Assembly (NCBI RefSeq): GCF_016583575.1 | Contig: NZ_NRRG01000012.1 | Span: forward strand, 1-64,000 | Reading direction: 5' to 3' | Length of the DNA stretch: 64,000 bases | Source: Thiocystis violacea | GTDB lineage: Bacteria > Pseudomonadota > Gammaproteobacteria > Chromatiales > Chromatiaceae | In this document: piece by piece, positions 11,678-21,799 of the stretch | How positions within the stretch are numbered: the first letter of the stretch is position 1 | How the letters are laid out: every line of letters begins with the position of its first letter | The notes under the pieces: model-generated | What the model was told of the DNA's origin: nothing | Seen by the model: only the letters and a program-made list of their open reading frames with translations | Databases searched by the model: none | Position numbers and translations under genes: made by a program

Positions 11678-12985
11678 ATGAGTCGACCGCCCGCCATCGA
11701 ACGGTTTTCAGTGAACGATCTCTCCCTGCCCGGACTCTTTTTCGCCCTGTTCGTACTCATCGGTCTCTCGGCCTTCTTCTCCGGCTCCGAGACCGCGCTC
11801 CTCACCATGAACCGCTACCGCCTCAAGCATCTGGCCGACCAGGGGCATCGCGGGGCGCGCATCGCCCGCCGGCTGCTCGATCGGCCGGATCGGCTGATCG
11901 GGCTCATCCTGCTCGGCAACAACTTCGTCAACATCATGGCCTCGTCACTTGGGACCGTCATCGCGTTGCGACTTGGTGGAGAGGCGGCGATCGGCGTTGC
12001 CGCCGGATTGCTGACCCTGGTGATCCTGATCTTTGGCGAGGTCACGCCCAAGACCTACGCGACGCTCCATCCGGAGCGCCTGGCCTTTCCCGCGGCCTAT
12101 ATCTATGCCCCCCTCCTCAAGGTGCTCTATCCGATCGTCTGGCTCGTCAATCTCTTCACCAACGGCCTGCTGAGGATGGTCGGCATCGTCCCGGAAGGCG
12201 GGCCGCCGACGGACCTGAGTCGCGAGGAGTTGCGCACCGTGGTCAGCGAGGCCGGCGCCATGATCCCGGAGCGCAGCCGCTCCATGCTGCTGGCGATCCT
12301 GGACCTGGAGCACGCGACCGTGGAGGACATCATGATCCCCCGCAACGACGTCGACGGCATCGACATCCAGGACAGCGAGGACGAGATCCTCCAGACCATC
12401 CGCAACACCAGCTACACCCGTCTGCCGCTCTACGACGGCAGCATCGACAATGTCGTCGGCGTGCTGCATTCCCGCAATGCCGTGCATGCGCTGCTGGAGA
12501 ATCGACTGACCAAGGAGCATCTCCGGGGGATCGCGCGCGAGCCCTATTTCGTGCCCGAGGGCACGCCCCTGTACCAGCAGATGCTCAACTTTCAGCGCGC
12601 CAAGCAACAGGTGGGACTGGTGGTCGACGAATACGGGGATTTCCTGGGCCTGATCACCATGACCGATCTGCTTGAGGAGATCGTCGGCGAGTTCACCACC
12701 GACCCGGCCGACAGTCTCTCGGAGATTCATCGCGCCGAGGACGGCTGCCTGCTGATCGACGGCTCCATCAGCGTGCGCGACCTCAACCGCGCCCTGCGTT
12801 GGGATCTCCCGACCGATGGCCCCAAGACGCTCAATGGCCTGATCCTGGAATACATGGAGACCATCCCCGAGCCAGGCACCAGCCTCAAGCTTCAGGAGCA
12901 TCCGATGGAAATCATCCAGACCGCGGATAACGCGGTCAGGACCGTCAAGATCGTTCCGCATCCAGTGCGCAAGGGGCGACGTTGA
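11678..12985 (+). CDS. CNNM/CorB-type membrane protein with CBS pair (HlyC/CorC family)
   Basis: Protein of about 435 aa with the YfjD/CorB architecture. A DUF21 membrane domain (about residues 15-190) contains FFSGSETALLTMNRYRL and LLGNNFVNIMASSLGT. A CBS pair (about 210-335) follows, including EDIMIPRNDVDGIDI and VVDEYGDFLGLITMTDLLEE. A CorC_HlyC domain lies at the C terminus. Such proteins act in the inner membrane and are linked to magnesium/cobalt export or resistance. ATG 11678 is taken, though no good ribosome binding site is visible and a TTG at 11669 or GTG at 11711 is possible. It starts 189 bases from the divergent PAS sensor gene. Confidence 0.85.
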   Translation: MSRPPAIERFSVNDLSLPGLFFALFVLIGLSAFFSGSETALLTMNRYRLKHLADQGHRGARIARRLLDRPDRLIGLILLGNNFVNIMASSLGTVIALRLGGEAAIGVAAGLLTLVILIFGEVTPKTYATLHPERLAFPAAYIYAPLLKVLYPIVWLVNLFTNGLLRMVGIVPEGGPPTDLSREELRTVVSEAGAMIPERSRSMLLAILDLEHATVEDIMIPRNDVDGIDIQDSEDEILQTIRNTSYTRLPLYDGSIDNVVGVLHSRNAVHALLENRLTKEHLRGIAREPYFVPEGTPLYQQMLNFQRAKQQVGLVVDEYGDFLGLITMTDLLEEIVGEFTTDPADSLSEIHRAEDGCLLIDGSISVRDLNRALRWDLPTDGPKTLNGLILEYMETIPEPGTSLKLQEHPMEIIQTADNAVRTVKIVPHPVRKGRR

Positions 12986-13597
12986 GGCGGGGGCGACCAC
13001 AAGTGACGTGTATCGGCCACCCGTAGGATGGGTAGAGCGAAGCGAAACCCATCCTGTACGCTCCGAGGCTAAAGATTAGGTCGGACGACAATTGTCGTTG
13101 CGCCGTTGCGCGAGATCGCCAAGGATGCCCGGTTCGCGCGCGGCTGTCGCGCTCCTGCTCCGCCAGGAACACAAAGGGTCGCCAGTCTCGGCGACCCACC
13201 GGTCATTCATTCCGAGTGATCGTTCGAAGATAAAAATCGACATCAGAACAAATCTTTAAGTGGCCTCTGGCGCTTGGATGCGCGTTTAGGTCGACGGCTG
13301 CCTTGTGGACCCCGATCAACGGACATAGGGACAGTGTGTCCCGTGCGCGCGGCCTGGCCGACCGGGATCGCGTCCGGGCGTCACTTGATCCCGACCACTT
13401 CATTACCGTATGGATTTGTTCTAATGTGCGCCGCTCATCGATAATTTTGGCCGTCGAACACACGTGGCCAGGGGCTTCATCGTGATCGCTCCCGCGCCGC
13501 TCCACACAGGTCCGTTTCCCGTGGGTTGGATCCAGCCGACGGGAGCGCGCTCGTGCGTGTCGGAACGCAGGAAAAACTTTAGGCAACCGTGACATCC
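12986..13597. other. Gene-free region with a dispersed repeat and a weak hairpin
   Basis: About 610 bases. It holds the GTAGGATGGG repeat at 13020-13072 and a hairpin with stem GGGTCGCC / GGCGACCC at 13177-13198, followed on the minus strand by TTTGTGTT. A weak candidate promoter for the next gene is TTGATC at 13385-13390 with TATGGA at 13409-13414 (18-base spacer). Frames across it show no family resemblance. Confidence 0.4.
13020..13072. repeat. Dispersed GTAGGATGGG repeat, copy C
   Basis: CGTAGGATGGGTAGAGCG, AAGCGAAACCCATCC, TGTACGCTCCGAGGCT in succession. This is nearly identical to the copy at 17291-17345 and is the best-preserved form in the window. Confidence 0.8.
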
Positions 13598-16500
13598 ATG
13601 AACCACCAACAAGCGGTCGGACCCCTGGACGGCGAGCGACCGTCCGCCGACCAGGCGTCCCAGAACTGGGTGCGACACAGCGCGCGGCGCGTCGGCAAGC
13701 AACCAAGCGAATGGGAGCGGGATCTGTTCGTCGGCGGTCCGGTGGCCGTGCTGGTCTGGCAGCCCGAGTCGCCCTGGCCGGTGCGCTATGCCTCGCCGAA
13801 TATCGGCCGCATCCTGGGCTACACGGCCGAACAGATGATGGCCCCCGAGTTCCGCTACGCGGCGACGATCCATCCCGAGGATCGCGAGCGGGTCGGCCGC
13901 GATGTGGCACGCTACCTCGGGGAGTCGCGCGATACCTGGGAGCACCGCTATCGGATCGTGCGCCCGGACGGACGGGTTCGCTGGCTGTATGACTTTACCG
14001 TCGTGGATCGCGATGACTCCGGCGATTCCCGGTTGCTGCGCGCCTATGTCATGGACGAGACGGCCCTGATGGATCGCGAGCGCGATCTCCAGGCGGTCAG
14101 CGCGGCGATCGGGGACGCGGTCTGGATCAGCGACGCGGATACTTGCCTGCAATACGCCAATCCGGTGGCGTTGGGCCTGACCGGGCATGACCTGCCAACC
14201 CTTCGCGCCATGCGTCTGCCGGACCTGATCGCGCCCCGCGATCAGGCGCGCGTTCCAGGACTGCTGGCCCAGTTGGAGGCGCGCGCCGCCGTGCGCATGG
14301 AACTCTGGATGCGCCGGCCGGATCGCACCGAGGTGCTGGTCGATCTCATGCTCCAGCATCTCGACGATGGGCGTTACCTGGGCATCGGGCGCGACGATAC
14401 CGAGCGGCAGGTGAGCGAGACCCGGCTGAAGGCGGAATTGGGGCTCATGCACACCCTGATCCGCGCCATCCCCGACCTGATCTGGCTGAAGGATCCGGAT
14501 GGCGTCTACCTGGCCTGCAATTCGCGCTTCGAGAGTTTTTTTGGCGCGCGCGAAGAGCGGATCGTCGGGCGCACCGACCATGATTTCACGACCCCCGAGC
14601 AAGCCGACGGTTTCCGCCGCAACGATCTCAACGCGCTGCGCGCCGGGCGACCGACGATCAACGAGGAAATCATCACCTTCGGCGACGATGGCCATCAGGA
14701 GTTGCTGGAGACCATCAAGACCCCCGTGCGCGACCAGGATGGTCGACTCATCGGCGTGTTGGGCGTGGCGCGCGACGTCACCGAGAACCGGCGCACCCAG
14801 AACGCCCTGCGCGAGAGTCAGGAGCTTTACAGCGCCATCGTCAATCAGGCGGCCGATGGGATCGTGTTGATCGACGCCGATACGCTGCGCTTCGTGGAGT
14901 TCAACGACGCCGCCTGTCAGTCGCTCGGTTACAGCCGCGCTGAATTCGCCCGGCTCACGATCGTCGATATCCAGGCCGTGCCGCCGCCGCGCGGAGTCGT
15001 CGGCTGGAAGGAGATGATCAATCCCAACGGCCAGGGCGAGTTCGAGACCAGCCACCGGCATAAGGACGGCCACTTGCGCGAGGTGATGGTCAGCAATCGT
15101 CTGCTCAATATCCGCGATGGGCGTTACTGGGCCGCGATCTGGCGTGATATCACCGAGGCCAAGGCCGCCGAGCTGGCCCTGCGCGAGAGCGAGGCACGCT
15201 ATCGCGACCTGCTGCACGGTATCCCGGTCGGCGTTGTGGTGCATGGCGCCGATGGACGTGTGATCGACGGCAACCCGGCCGCCCTGACCATTCTCGCGGG
15301 CGCCGAGCCGTCGCTCGCCGCCGATCCCGATATCGGGCATCGCGCGGCCGTCGACGAAACCCTGCGGCCGTTGGCGCCGGAGCAATATCCGGTTCGCCAG
15401 GTCATGGCGACGCATCGGGCGATTCGCAATCAAACGCTGGGCATCACGCCGAGGCCCGATGGGAATCCGCGCTGGCTGCTCGTGAACGCCGATCCCGTCT
15501 TCAAGAACGACGCCCTGGAACAGGTCCGCGTCACCTTCATCGATATCAGCGAGAAGAAACGGACCGAGGACGAGCTGGCCCATTCGCGCGAGCACCTGGA
15601 GGATCTGGTGCTGACCCGCACGGCGGAACTGGAGCGCGCCAAGGTGGCGGCGGAGGCCGCCAACCTGGCCAAGAACACCTTTCTCGCGAACATGAGTCAC
15701 GAGATCCGTACCCCGCTCAATGCCATCATCGGCATGACCCATCTGCTCAAGGCGGGGGCCAGGGACGCCGAGCAGTCGCACCGGCTGGGGCGGGTCTCGG
15801 ACGCGGCCTACCATCTGCTGCGGGTGGTCAACGATATCCTCGATCTCTCCAAGATCGAGGCCGGCCGGCTGAATCTCGACCCGGTCGACTTCGAGCTTCA
15901 GCACAGTTTCGCGAAGCTGAACATGCTGATCGCCCACGAGGTGGAGGTGAAGGATCTGCGCCTGCGCCTCTCGATCGATTCGGCCTTGCCCGCGAAGCTG
16001 CATGGGGATCCCCTGCGGCTCGGTCAGATCCTGCTGAATCTGGTCAGCAACGCGGTCAAGTTCAGCGACGAGGGCACGGTGAGCGTCGAGGCGACGCTGG
16101 CCGCGCAATCGCCGCGCGATCTCTGGATCCGCTTCGAGGTCCGCGATCAGGGCGTGGGCATCCAGGACGATCGACAGGAGCAACTCTTCCTCGCCTTCGA
16201 GCAGGCCGACAGCTCGTCCACGCGCAAGTTCGGCGGCTCCGGCCTGGGGTTGGCGATCAGCAAGCGGCTGGTCGAACTCATGAACGGAGAGATCGGGGTC
16301 GAGAGTACCTCGGGTGTCGGCAGTACCTTCTGGTTCACCGCGCGCTTCGACAAGACCGCCGACGCCGCCGTCGTCGAAGCATCGCCACGCGCGGCGCCCG
16401 ATGACGCCCACCAGGGATTGAGCCGCTATCATGGCGCGCGGATCCTGGTGGCGGAGGACAACGACATCAACAGCGAGGTCGTGAAGATCCTGCTGGAGGA

Positions 16501-17230
16501 GGCCGGGCTGCGCGTGGACATCGCCGAGAACGGCGCGGTCGCCGTGCGGATGGCCTCGGATTTCGCCTACGCGGCGATCCTGATGGACATGCAGATGCCT
16601 GAAATGGACGGCCTGGAGGCCGCGCGCCGGATCCGCGCTCTGCCCGATCGGGCGAGGGTGCCGATTCTCGCGGTAACCGCGAACGCCTTCCAGGACGATC
16701 GCGAGCGCTGCCTGGCCGAGGGCATGAACGACCATATCGCCAAGCCGGTCGAGCCAGGTCAACTCTACGGCGCGCTGGCGCATTGGCTGGAGGTGAGCGG
16801 CGCGCCCCAGGCCGAGGCGCCGGAAGCCGTCAGGGTCGGGGCGCTGGAGGATCTGGAGGGACTGGACGTCGAGAGCGGGTTGCGCAGTGTCGGCGGGAAT
16901 CGACCGCTCTATCTGCGCTTATTGCGGAAATTCGCGCAAAATCACGCCGATGACATGACGCGCGTGCGCGAGGCCCTGGCGCTGGGCGACCAGGAGCAGG
17001 CACGACGCCTCTCCCATACCCTCAAAGGCACGGCGGCGACGCTCGGCGCGCTCGAGACGCGAACCCTGGCGGCCGAATTGGAAGCCGCGATCCGCGACGC
17101 CGCCGACCCGGCTGAAATCGAGCGGTCGCGGCTGATCCTGGAGCGCTGTCTGGGGCGGCTGATGCCGGCGCTTGAACATTTCACGCCGGCATCGGAGCCG
17201 GAGTCGCCTCGGGCGGGGGCCGGTTCCTGA
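13598..17230 (+). CDS. Soluble hybrid histidine kinase with five PAS domains (PAS x5-HisKA-HATPase-REC-HPt)
   Basis: Protein of 1210 aa without membrane segments, so a cytoplasmic sensor. PAS domains lie at about 45-155, 165-270, 280-395, 405-520 and 530-650. HisKA has [16 protein letters not shown] with phospho-accepting His701. The ATPase has [13 protein letters not shown] and [12 protein letters not shown]. The receiver aspartate is in [13 protein letters not shown], and a C-terminal HPt has [13 protein letters not shown]. All relay residues are present. Start choice is uncertain: ATG 13598 is used, but an in-frame GTG at 13589 has AGG 5 bases upstream. It is monocistronic, with repeats on both sides. 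Cofactors such as haem or flavin in the PAS domains cannot be judged from sequence. Confidence 0.87.
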   Translation: MNHQQAVGPLDGERPSADQASQNWVRHSARRVGKQPSEWERDLFVGGPVAVLVWQPESPWPVRYASPNIGRILGYTAEQMMAPEFRYAATIHPEDRERVGRDVARYLGESRDTWEHRYRIVRPDGRVRWLYDFTVVDRDDSGDSRLLRAYVMDETALMDRERDLQAVSAAIGDAVWISDADTCLQYANPVALGLTGHDLPTLRAMRLPDLIAPRDQARVPGLLAQLEARAAVRMELWMRRPDRTEVLVDLMLQHLDDGRYLGIGRDDTERQVSETRLKAELGLMHTLIRAIPDLIWLKDPDGVYLACNSRFESFFGAREERIVGRTDHDFTTPEQADGFRRNDLNALRAGRPTINEEIITFGDDGHQELLETIKTPVRDQDGRLIGVLGVARDVTENRRTQNALRESQELYSAIVNQAADGIVLIDADTLRFVEFNDAACQSLGYSRAEFARLTIVDIQAVPPPRGVVGWKEMINPNGQGEFETSHRHKDGHLREVMVSNRLLNIRDGRYWAAIWRDITEAKAAELALRESEARYRDLLHGIPVGVVVHGADGRVIDGNPAALTILAGAEPSLAADPDIGHRAAVDETLRPLAPEQYPVRQVMATHRAIRNQTLGITPRPDGNPRWLLVNADPVFKNDALEQVRVTFIDISEKKRTEDELAHSREHLEDLVLTRTAELERAKVAAEAANLAKNTFLANMSHEIRTPLNAIIGMTHLLKAGARDAEQSHRLGRVSDAAYHLLRVVNDILDLSKIEAGRLNLDPVDFELQHSFAKLNMLIAHEVEVKDLRLRLSIDSALPAKLHGDPLRLGQILLNLVSNAVKFSDEGTVSVEATLAAQSPRDLWIRFEVRDQGVGIQDDRQEQLFLAFEQADSSSTRKFGGSGLGLAISKRLVELMNGEIGVESTSGVGSTFWFTARFDKTADAAVVEASPRAAPDDAHQGLSRYHGARILVAEDNDINSEVVKILLEEAGLRVDIAENGAVAVRMASDFAYAAILMDMQMPEMDGLEAARRIRALPDRARVPILAVTANAFQDDRERCLAEGMNDHIAKPVEPGQLYGALAHWLEVSGAPQAEAPEAVRVGALEDLEGLDVESGLRSVGGNRPLYLRLLRKFAQNHADDMTRVREALALGDQEQARRLSHTLKGTAATLGALETRTLAAELEAAIRDAADPAEIERSRLILERCLGRLMPALEHFTPASEPESPRAGAGS

Positions 17231-17290
17231 GTCGAGTCCCCGTTACGGCCTCCCTCCGGAAATGGCGTGTCCAGGCGCGATCAACCATCG

Positions 17291-17345
17291 CCCGTAGGAT
17301 GGGTAGAGCGAAGCGAAACCCATCCTGTACGCTCCGAGGCTCAAG
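17291..17345. repeat. Dispersed GTAGGATGGG repeat, copy D
   Basis: Nearly identical to the unit at 13020-13072 and in the same orientation. It lies between the hybrid kinase and the convergent dienelactone hydrolase gene. Confidence 0.8.
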
Positions 17346-17424
17346 ATATAAAGATGAGCCGAGCGCCGCGAAGCCCACGAACCCCGCCGATGTCATCCGG
17401 CACAATCCTGAAGGCTCCGTGGTT

Positions 17425-17466
17425 TGAAAGATGGGCATCGCTTCCGCTCTGTCCATCCTACGAATT
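17425..17466. repeat. Dispersed GTAGGATGGG repeat, inverted partial copy E
   Basis: Reads GATGGGCATCGC, then CCGCTCTGTCCATCCTACG, the reverse complement of the core of the repeat unit. It ends just before the stop of the hydrolase gene at 17472. Confidence 0.65.
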
Positions 17467-17471
17467 GAGCG

Positions 17472-18263
17472 CTACCTCCGATCTCGGTCCGCGAACAACT
17501 CATCCAGGAAGGACTGCATCCGTTTCCAGGAGCGGGCGTCGGCCTGAGCGTCGTATTTCAGGTTCCCGAGGCCATAGTCGCCAACCTTGGGGTTCGTGAA
17601 GCCATGGCGCGCGCCGCCATAGATATCCATCTCCCAGTTGGCCTCGGTCGCTTCCAGTTTGGTCTGGAAGTTGGCCACCACTTCCGGGGCGACGAAGCTG
17701 TCCGCCTGGCCGTGCAGTACCAGGATTTTCGGCCCGATTCGGCCCTTGGCCTCCTCCGGCGCGGCCGGCAGCGAGCCATGGAAACTCACCACGCCGGCGA
17801 CATCGGAGCCGCCATAGGCCATCCGCAGCACGGTCCCGCCACCGAAACAGTAGCCGACCGCCGCCAGCTTGCCGCTCGCCACCAGCGGGCTTGAACGGAG
17901 CTGGTCCAGCCCCTTCTCGGCCCGTTGGTGCCAGGACTCGGGATCGGCGGTGACCTCCTGCATCCATTCGCTGGCCTGCTTGGGATCCGTGGTGACGCGC
18001 TCGCCGCCGTACATATCCGCGGCAAAGGCGACATAGCCCAACTCGGCCAGCATACGGGCGCGCCGCTTGGCGTAATCGTTGAGCCCCCACCACTCATGGA
18101 CCACCAGGACACCGGGTCGCTGGGTCGTGCCGGCATCGTCCCAGAACAGATGGCCGGTCAGGGTCGTCCCCTCGTCGTCATAGACAATCGACTTGGTCTG
18201 GATCTCGGCCTGGACGGGCGTTCCAAGGGCGAGCAACAGGAAGAGGCTGATCGGCGTTCGCAT
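17472..18263 (-). CDS. Exported dienelactone hydrolase family protein
   Basis: Alpha/beta hydrolase of 263 aa with a cleavable signal peptide (MRTPISLFLLLALGTPVQA), so probably periplasmic. Catalytic residues of the dienelactone hydrolase family are visible: the nucleophile cysteine in GYCFGGGTVL, the aspartate in HGQADSFVAPE and the histidine in GARHGFTNP. The N-terminal VVHEWWGLND segment is typical of the family. Natural substrates of exported members are mostly unknown, so only the fold and triad should be trusted. No functional partner is adjacent. Confidence 0.85.
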   Translation of the reverse strand: MRTPISLFLLLALGTPVQAEIQTKSIVYDDEGTTLTGHLFWDDAGTTQRPGVLVVHEWWGLNDYAKRRARMLAELGYVAFAADMYGGERVTTDPKQASEWMQEVTADPESWHQRAEKGLDQLRSSPLVASGKLAAVGYCFGGGTVLRMAYGGSDVAGVVSFHGSLPAAPEEAKGRIGPKILVLHGQADSFVAPEVVANFQTKLEATEANWEMDIYGGARHGFTNPKVGDYGLGNLKYDAQADARSWKRMQSFLDELFADRDRR

Positions 18264-18453
18264 GGATTCCTCCGGGTGGAACTGGGTGGGGTGATGGTTC
18301 GTCGATCGGGGCGAAGCAAGACGCTCGCCAGAGTGCGGCGAGATGACCCCGGACCGGATCGGGTCGAGGGCGGCCCCGCGTCCCGACCCTAATATTAGGT
18401 GGCTTTGATCGAAAAACGATCGGCGCGAATTCCTTGCGCGCCTGGTTCTGGCG

Positions 18454-21400
18454 TCATTCGGCGCAAGCGCTGGTGGCCGGTAAATCCAGCCGTCGCTCCG
18501 CCATGAGCATGGCCTCGAAGTCGTCCAGCGGTACCGGTTGGCTGAACAGGTAGCCCTGCATCTCGTCGCACCCCGCTTCGCGCAGATATTCGAGCTGCTC
18601 GATCGTCTCCACGCCCTCCGCCACCACGTTCATGCCCAGGCGCCGGGCGAGGGTGATGATCGCGGTGGCGATGGCGGCGTCCTCGGGGTTATGGACGATA
18701 TCGATGATGAAGGCGCGGTCGATTTTGAGTGTGTTGAAGGGGAAGCGCTTCAGTTGAGCCAGCGACGAATAGCCGGTGCCGAAATCGTCCATCGATAGAC
18801 TCACGCCCAGTTCGCGCAAGGCACCCAGGATTCGGGCCGCCTCCTCGGGATTCTGCATGACCAGGGATTCGGTCAGTTCCAGATCCAGATAGCCGGGCGC
18901 CAGGCCGCAGACCCCGAGCGCGTCGCGCACCAGATCCAGCACCCGGCTGGCGCGAAACTGCACCGCCGAGAGGTTCACCCCCACCGGCACCGTGCGATGC
19001 TGTTTCAGCCACAGGGCCTGTTGGGCGCAGACGGTGCGCAGCACCCATTCGCCGATCGGGACGATGAGCCCAGTTTCTTCCGCCAGCGCAATGAAGCTCG
19101 CGGGAGGGACCAGCCCCCGGACCGGGTGATTCCAGCGCAGCAGCGCCTCGCCCCCGACGATCGCGCCATCGCGCAGACTCACCTTGGGCTGGATGTGGAT
19201 CACGAACCGCCGTTGCTCGACGGCCTGACGCAAGTCCTCCTCCAGCTCCAGCTTCTCGGCGATGCGGGCGTTGGCGTCCGCGGCGAAGTAGAGATAGGGC
19301 TCGCCGGATGACTGGGCCTGCCGGAGGGCATCCTCGGCATGGACGAAGAGTGTTTCGCCATCGTCGCCGTCGCCTGGATAGAGCGCGATGCCGGCGTGGA
19401 CGCCCAGATGCAGGGTGGTGCCGGCGATGACGAAGGCGGGTTCCAGTGGATCGAGGATGCGATGCTTCATGATCCCCAGGGCATCGGTCGATTCGGGCAG
19501 CGCGGCGAGCGCGATGGCGAAGGTGTCCGGCCCCACGCGCGCCAGGCTGGAAGGTTGTTCGATGGCGCTGGTGAGACGGTCGGCCACCGCCTTGAGCAGC
19601 GCGTCGCCGACATGGCGGCCATGGGTGTCGTTGATCTGTTTGAAATGATCCAGGTCCACCAGGATCGCCGCCACCCGCTGGTCCGGGTACTGGGAACCTT
19701 GCAGGAAGCGATCGAGCCGGTCCACGAACAGACGGCGGTTGGGCAGGCCGGTGAGGACATCGTAGTAGGCCAGGTAGTCGAGGCGTTCTTCCCTGGCGAT
19801 GTAGCGCAGGGCAAAGGAGATGTCCCCCGCCAGTTCATCGAGCAGACGTCGCTCCTCCGCGTCGAAGAAATCGGCCTCGCGCGCGTAGAACATCAGGGTT
19901 CCGATGGTCGCTCCGTCCAGGCTCAGGGGCAGGATGATCCGCGAATGGAAATCCAGCGTCTCGATCCAGTGATCCGGGTCGGGATCGCCCCGGCGGGGAT
20001 CGTCGCGGACGGTCCCGAGGCCGCTGTCGAGCACCGCTCGCGCCTCGGAGGCGTCGGCCTCGCGTTCGATCAGACGCAGCCCCTGGGCGCGCATGGGTGG
20101 ATCGCGCGCCCGCCAGGCCAGGGGGCGCAGTGTCTCGCCGTCGAGCAGACCGATCCAGGCCAGGGTGAAGGCGCCTTCCTCCACCGCCAGGCGACAGGTT
20201 TCGTCGAACAGCGCCTGGCGTTCGTGAATCCGCACGATGGCGGCATTGATCCCGGACAGCAGGCTGTGGACACGGTTGAGTCGGGCGATCCGGTCCTGCT
20301 GTTGCTTCTTCTCGGTCACGTCCTCGGCCAGTCCGGCGACCCGGATCAGCGCGCCGCGATCGTCGCGGATGGGGAAGCCGCGGGCATTGACCCAGCGGAT
20401 GCCGGTATCGGGGTGGATCAGCCGGAAGAGGATATCGACCCGCCCGGTCTCGCGCATGCGCGACATGGCGGTGCGCACCGCCTCCCGGTCATCCGGGTGC
20501 ACCGGCTCCTGCCAGGACGTGGGCGCGGCGTAGAGGCTGGCGCGCGATCTTCCCCAGACCTCCTCGTAGGCCGGACTGACATAGAAGAATTCCGATACTT
20601 CCGGATCGGTCAGCCAGAAGACCTCGCGGATGTTCTCCGCCAGTTGCCGGAAGCGCCGCTCGCTCGCGCGCCGCTCGATGACCTCCTGTTCCAACTGGCG
20701 GGCATAGGTCTGGGCGTCCTCGAAGAGCGCGAGGTTCTCGCAGGCCAGGGCGAGCTGCGCGGCGAAGGTGGCGGCGATCTGTTCATCCTCGTCCACGAAG
20801 TCGCCGGCGCCCAGTTTGTCGGCGAGATAGAGCCAGCCATAGGTGCGCAACGCCGAGCGAATCGGCAGCACCAGCAGGGTCCGCAGGGGCGGATGGCCCG
20901 GCGGCAGACCGGGCGGCGGAGTCTGGCCGGACCAGTCGCGCACGCATTGAGGCGTCCCGCCGCGCAGTGCCTGGGCGATCAGGCCGCTCGGGGGTTGGCT
21001 GGTCAGGGCCGCGCGCACCGGGTCGGGCAGGCCGCGGGTCGCCAGATGGGTGACCCGGCCGCCGCGGTCGAGCAGGGCGGCGGCGGCATAGCGAGCGTTC
21101 ATGATGTCCTGGACCGCGCGGGAGAAGAGCTCCAGCAGTCGGCCGGGCTCGCGCTCGGACGCCAGCTCCAGCCCCAGTTCGATGAGCGCCGTCAGTCGCA
21201 GCCCAAGCGATTGAGCGGCGCCCAGCGACTGCTCCAGGTGCGCGGACAGTTCCCGCGCCCGCCCGCCTTCCTGCAACAGCGACTGTCCCTGCTGGAGCAT
21301 CCGTTGCAGCAGACCCTGGAGTTCGCCCAGCCCGCTCAGGTTCGATGCCAGCCCCCCGAGCAGGCCGGGCGGGACGCCGGGCGGCGCGGCCATGGCGTCG

Positions 21401-21795
21401 TCGCGCGCGTCGGGCGCCGGACGCCCCACCAGTTCCGCCACTGCCTCAAGGATGGCGGCGGGCGAGGCCGGCTTGGCGATCACCCGTTCCACGCCGCTGG
21501 CGTTGGCCAGTTCGCGCGCCTCCTCCAGACGATAGGTGGCGGTGTAGAAGACGATCGGAATCGGGGCGGTGAGCGGATCGGCACGCAGCCGCTGGGCCAG
21601 CTCGACGCCGTCCATGTTGGGCATCAGGACGTCGGTGATGACCAGGTCCGGACGTGACCGGGTCGCGAGCCTCAGGGCCTCGGCGCCGTCGGCGGCCAGC
21701 ATGACCTCGTAGTGCGCGTAGCCGAGCAGGGAGGCCAGGAACTCCCGGTTGATGGCTCGATCGTCGACCACGAGGATGGTGCGCGCGCTGTCCAC
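18454..21795 (-). CDS. Receiver-GAF-PAS-GAF-GGDEF-EAL protein with degenerate GGDEF motif
   Basis: Protein of 1113 aa. It has a receiver (5-125, aspartate in LVITDVLMPNMDG), a GAF-like region (about 200-370), PAS (about 380-500), a second GAF-like region (about 510-680), GGDEF (about 690-845) and EAL (about 855-1105). The cyclase signature is RVGPDTF instead of R-x-GGDEF, so diguanylate cyclase activity is probably lost. The phosphodiesterase domain keeps EALLRW and DDFGTGYSSLAQLKRFP, so the protein most likely degrades cyclic di-GMP under control of the upstream kinase. Start is GTG at 21795, 4 bases after the stop of the double-receiver gene, showing an operon. Confidence 0.87.
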   Translation of the reverse strand: MDSARTILVVDDRAINREFLASLLGYAHYEVMLAADGAEALRLATRSRPDLVITDVLMPNMDGVELAQRLRADPLTAPIPIVFYTATYRLEEARELANASGVERVIAKPASPAAILEAVAELVGRPAPDARDDAMAAPPGVPPGLLGGLASNLSGLGELQGLLQRMLQQGQSLLQEGGRARELSAHLEQSLGAAQSLGLRLTALIELGLELASEREPGRLLELFSRAVQDIMNARYAAAALLDRGGRVTHLATRGLPDPVRAALTSQPPSGLIAQALRGGTPQCVRDWSGQTPPPGLPPGHPPLRTLLVLPIRSALRTYGWLYLADKLGAGDFVDEDEQIAATFAAQLALACENLALFEDAQTYARQLEQEVIERRASERRFRQLAENIREVFWLTDPEVSEFFYVSPAYEEVWGRSRASLYAAPTSWQEPVHPDDREAVRTAMSRMRETGRVDILFRLIHPDTGIRWVNARGFPIRDDRGALIRVAGLAEDVTEKKQQQDRIARLNRVHSLLSGINAAIVRIHERQALFDETCRLAVEEGAFTLAWIGLLDGETLRPLAWRARDPPMRAQGLRLIEREADASEARAVLDSGLGTVRDDPRRGDPDPDHWIETLDFHSRIILPLSLDGATIGTLMFYAREADFFDAEERRLLDELAGDISFALRYIAREERLDYLAYYDVLTGLPNRRLFVDRLDRFLQGSQYPDQRVAAILVDLDHFKQINDTHGRHVGDALLKAVADRLTSAIEQPSSLARVGPDTFAIALAALPESTDALGIMKHRILDPLEPAFVIAGTTLHLGVHAGIALYPGDGDDGETLFVHAEDALRQAQSSGEPYLYFAADANARIAEKLELEEDLRQAVEQRRFVIHIQPKVSLRDGAIVGGEALLRWNHPVRGLVPPASFIALAEETGLIVPIGEWVLRTVCAQQALWLKQHRTVPVGVNLSAVQFRASRVLDLVRDALGVCGLAPGYLDLELTESLVMQNPEEAARILGALRELGVSLSMDDFGTGYSSLAQLKRFPFNTLKIDRAFIIDIVHNPEDAAIATAIITLARRLGMNVVAEGVETIEQLEYLREAGCDEMQGYLFSQPVPLDDFEAMLMAERRLDLPATSACAE

Positions 21796-21799
21796 GGGC

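Noticed and set aside
13177-13198. Terminator for corB
   Set aside because: Good 8-bp stem, but no T run on the plus strand and nearly 200 bases from the stop; left as a weak hairpin in the region note.
13421-16783. Open minus-strand frame of 1120 codons opposite the hybrid kinase
   Set aside because: It mirrors the kinase codons and has no domain motifs; long antisense frames are expected at this GC content.
19339-21657. Open plus-strand frame of 772 codons opposite the GGDEF-EAL gene
   Set aside because: No family resemblance; composition (Gln, Gly, Arg, Val rich) is that of antisense GC-rich coding DNA, while the minus strand carries clear receiver and EAL motifs.
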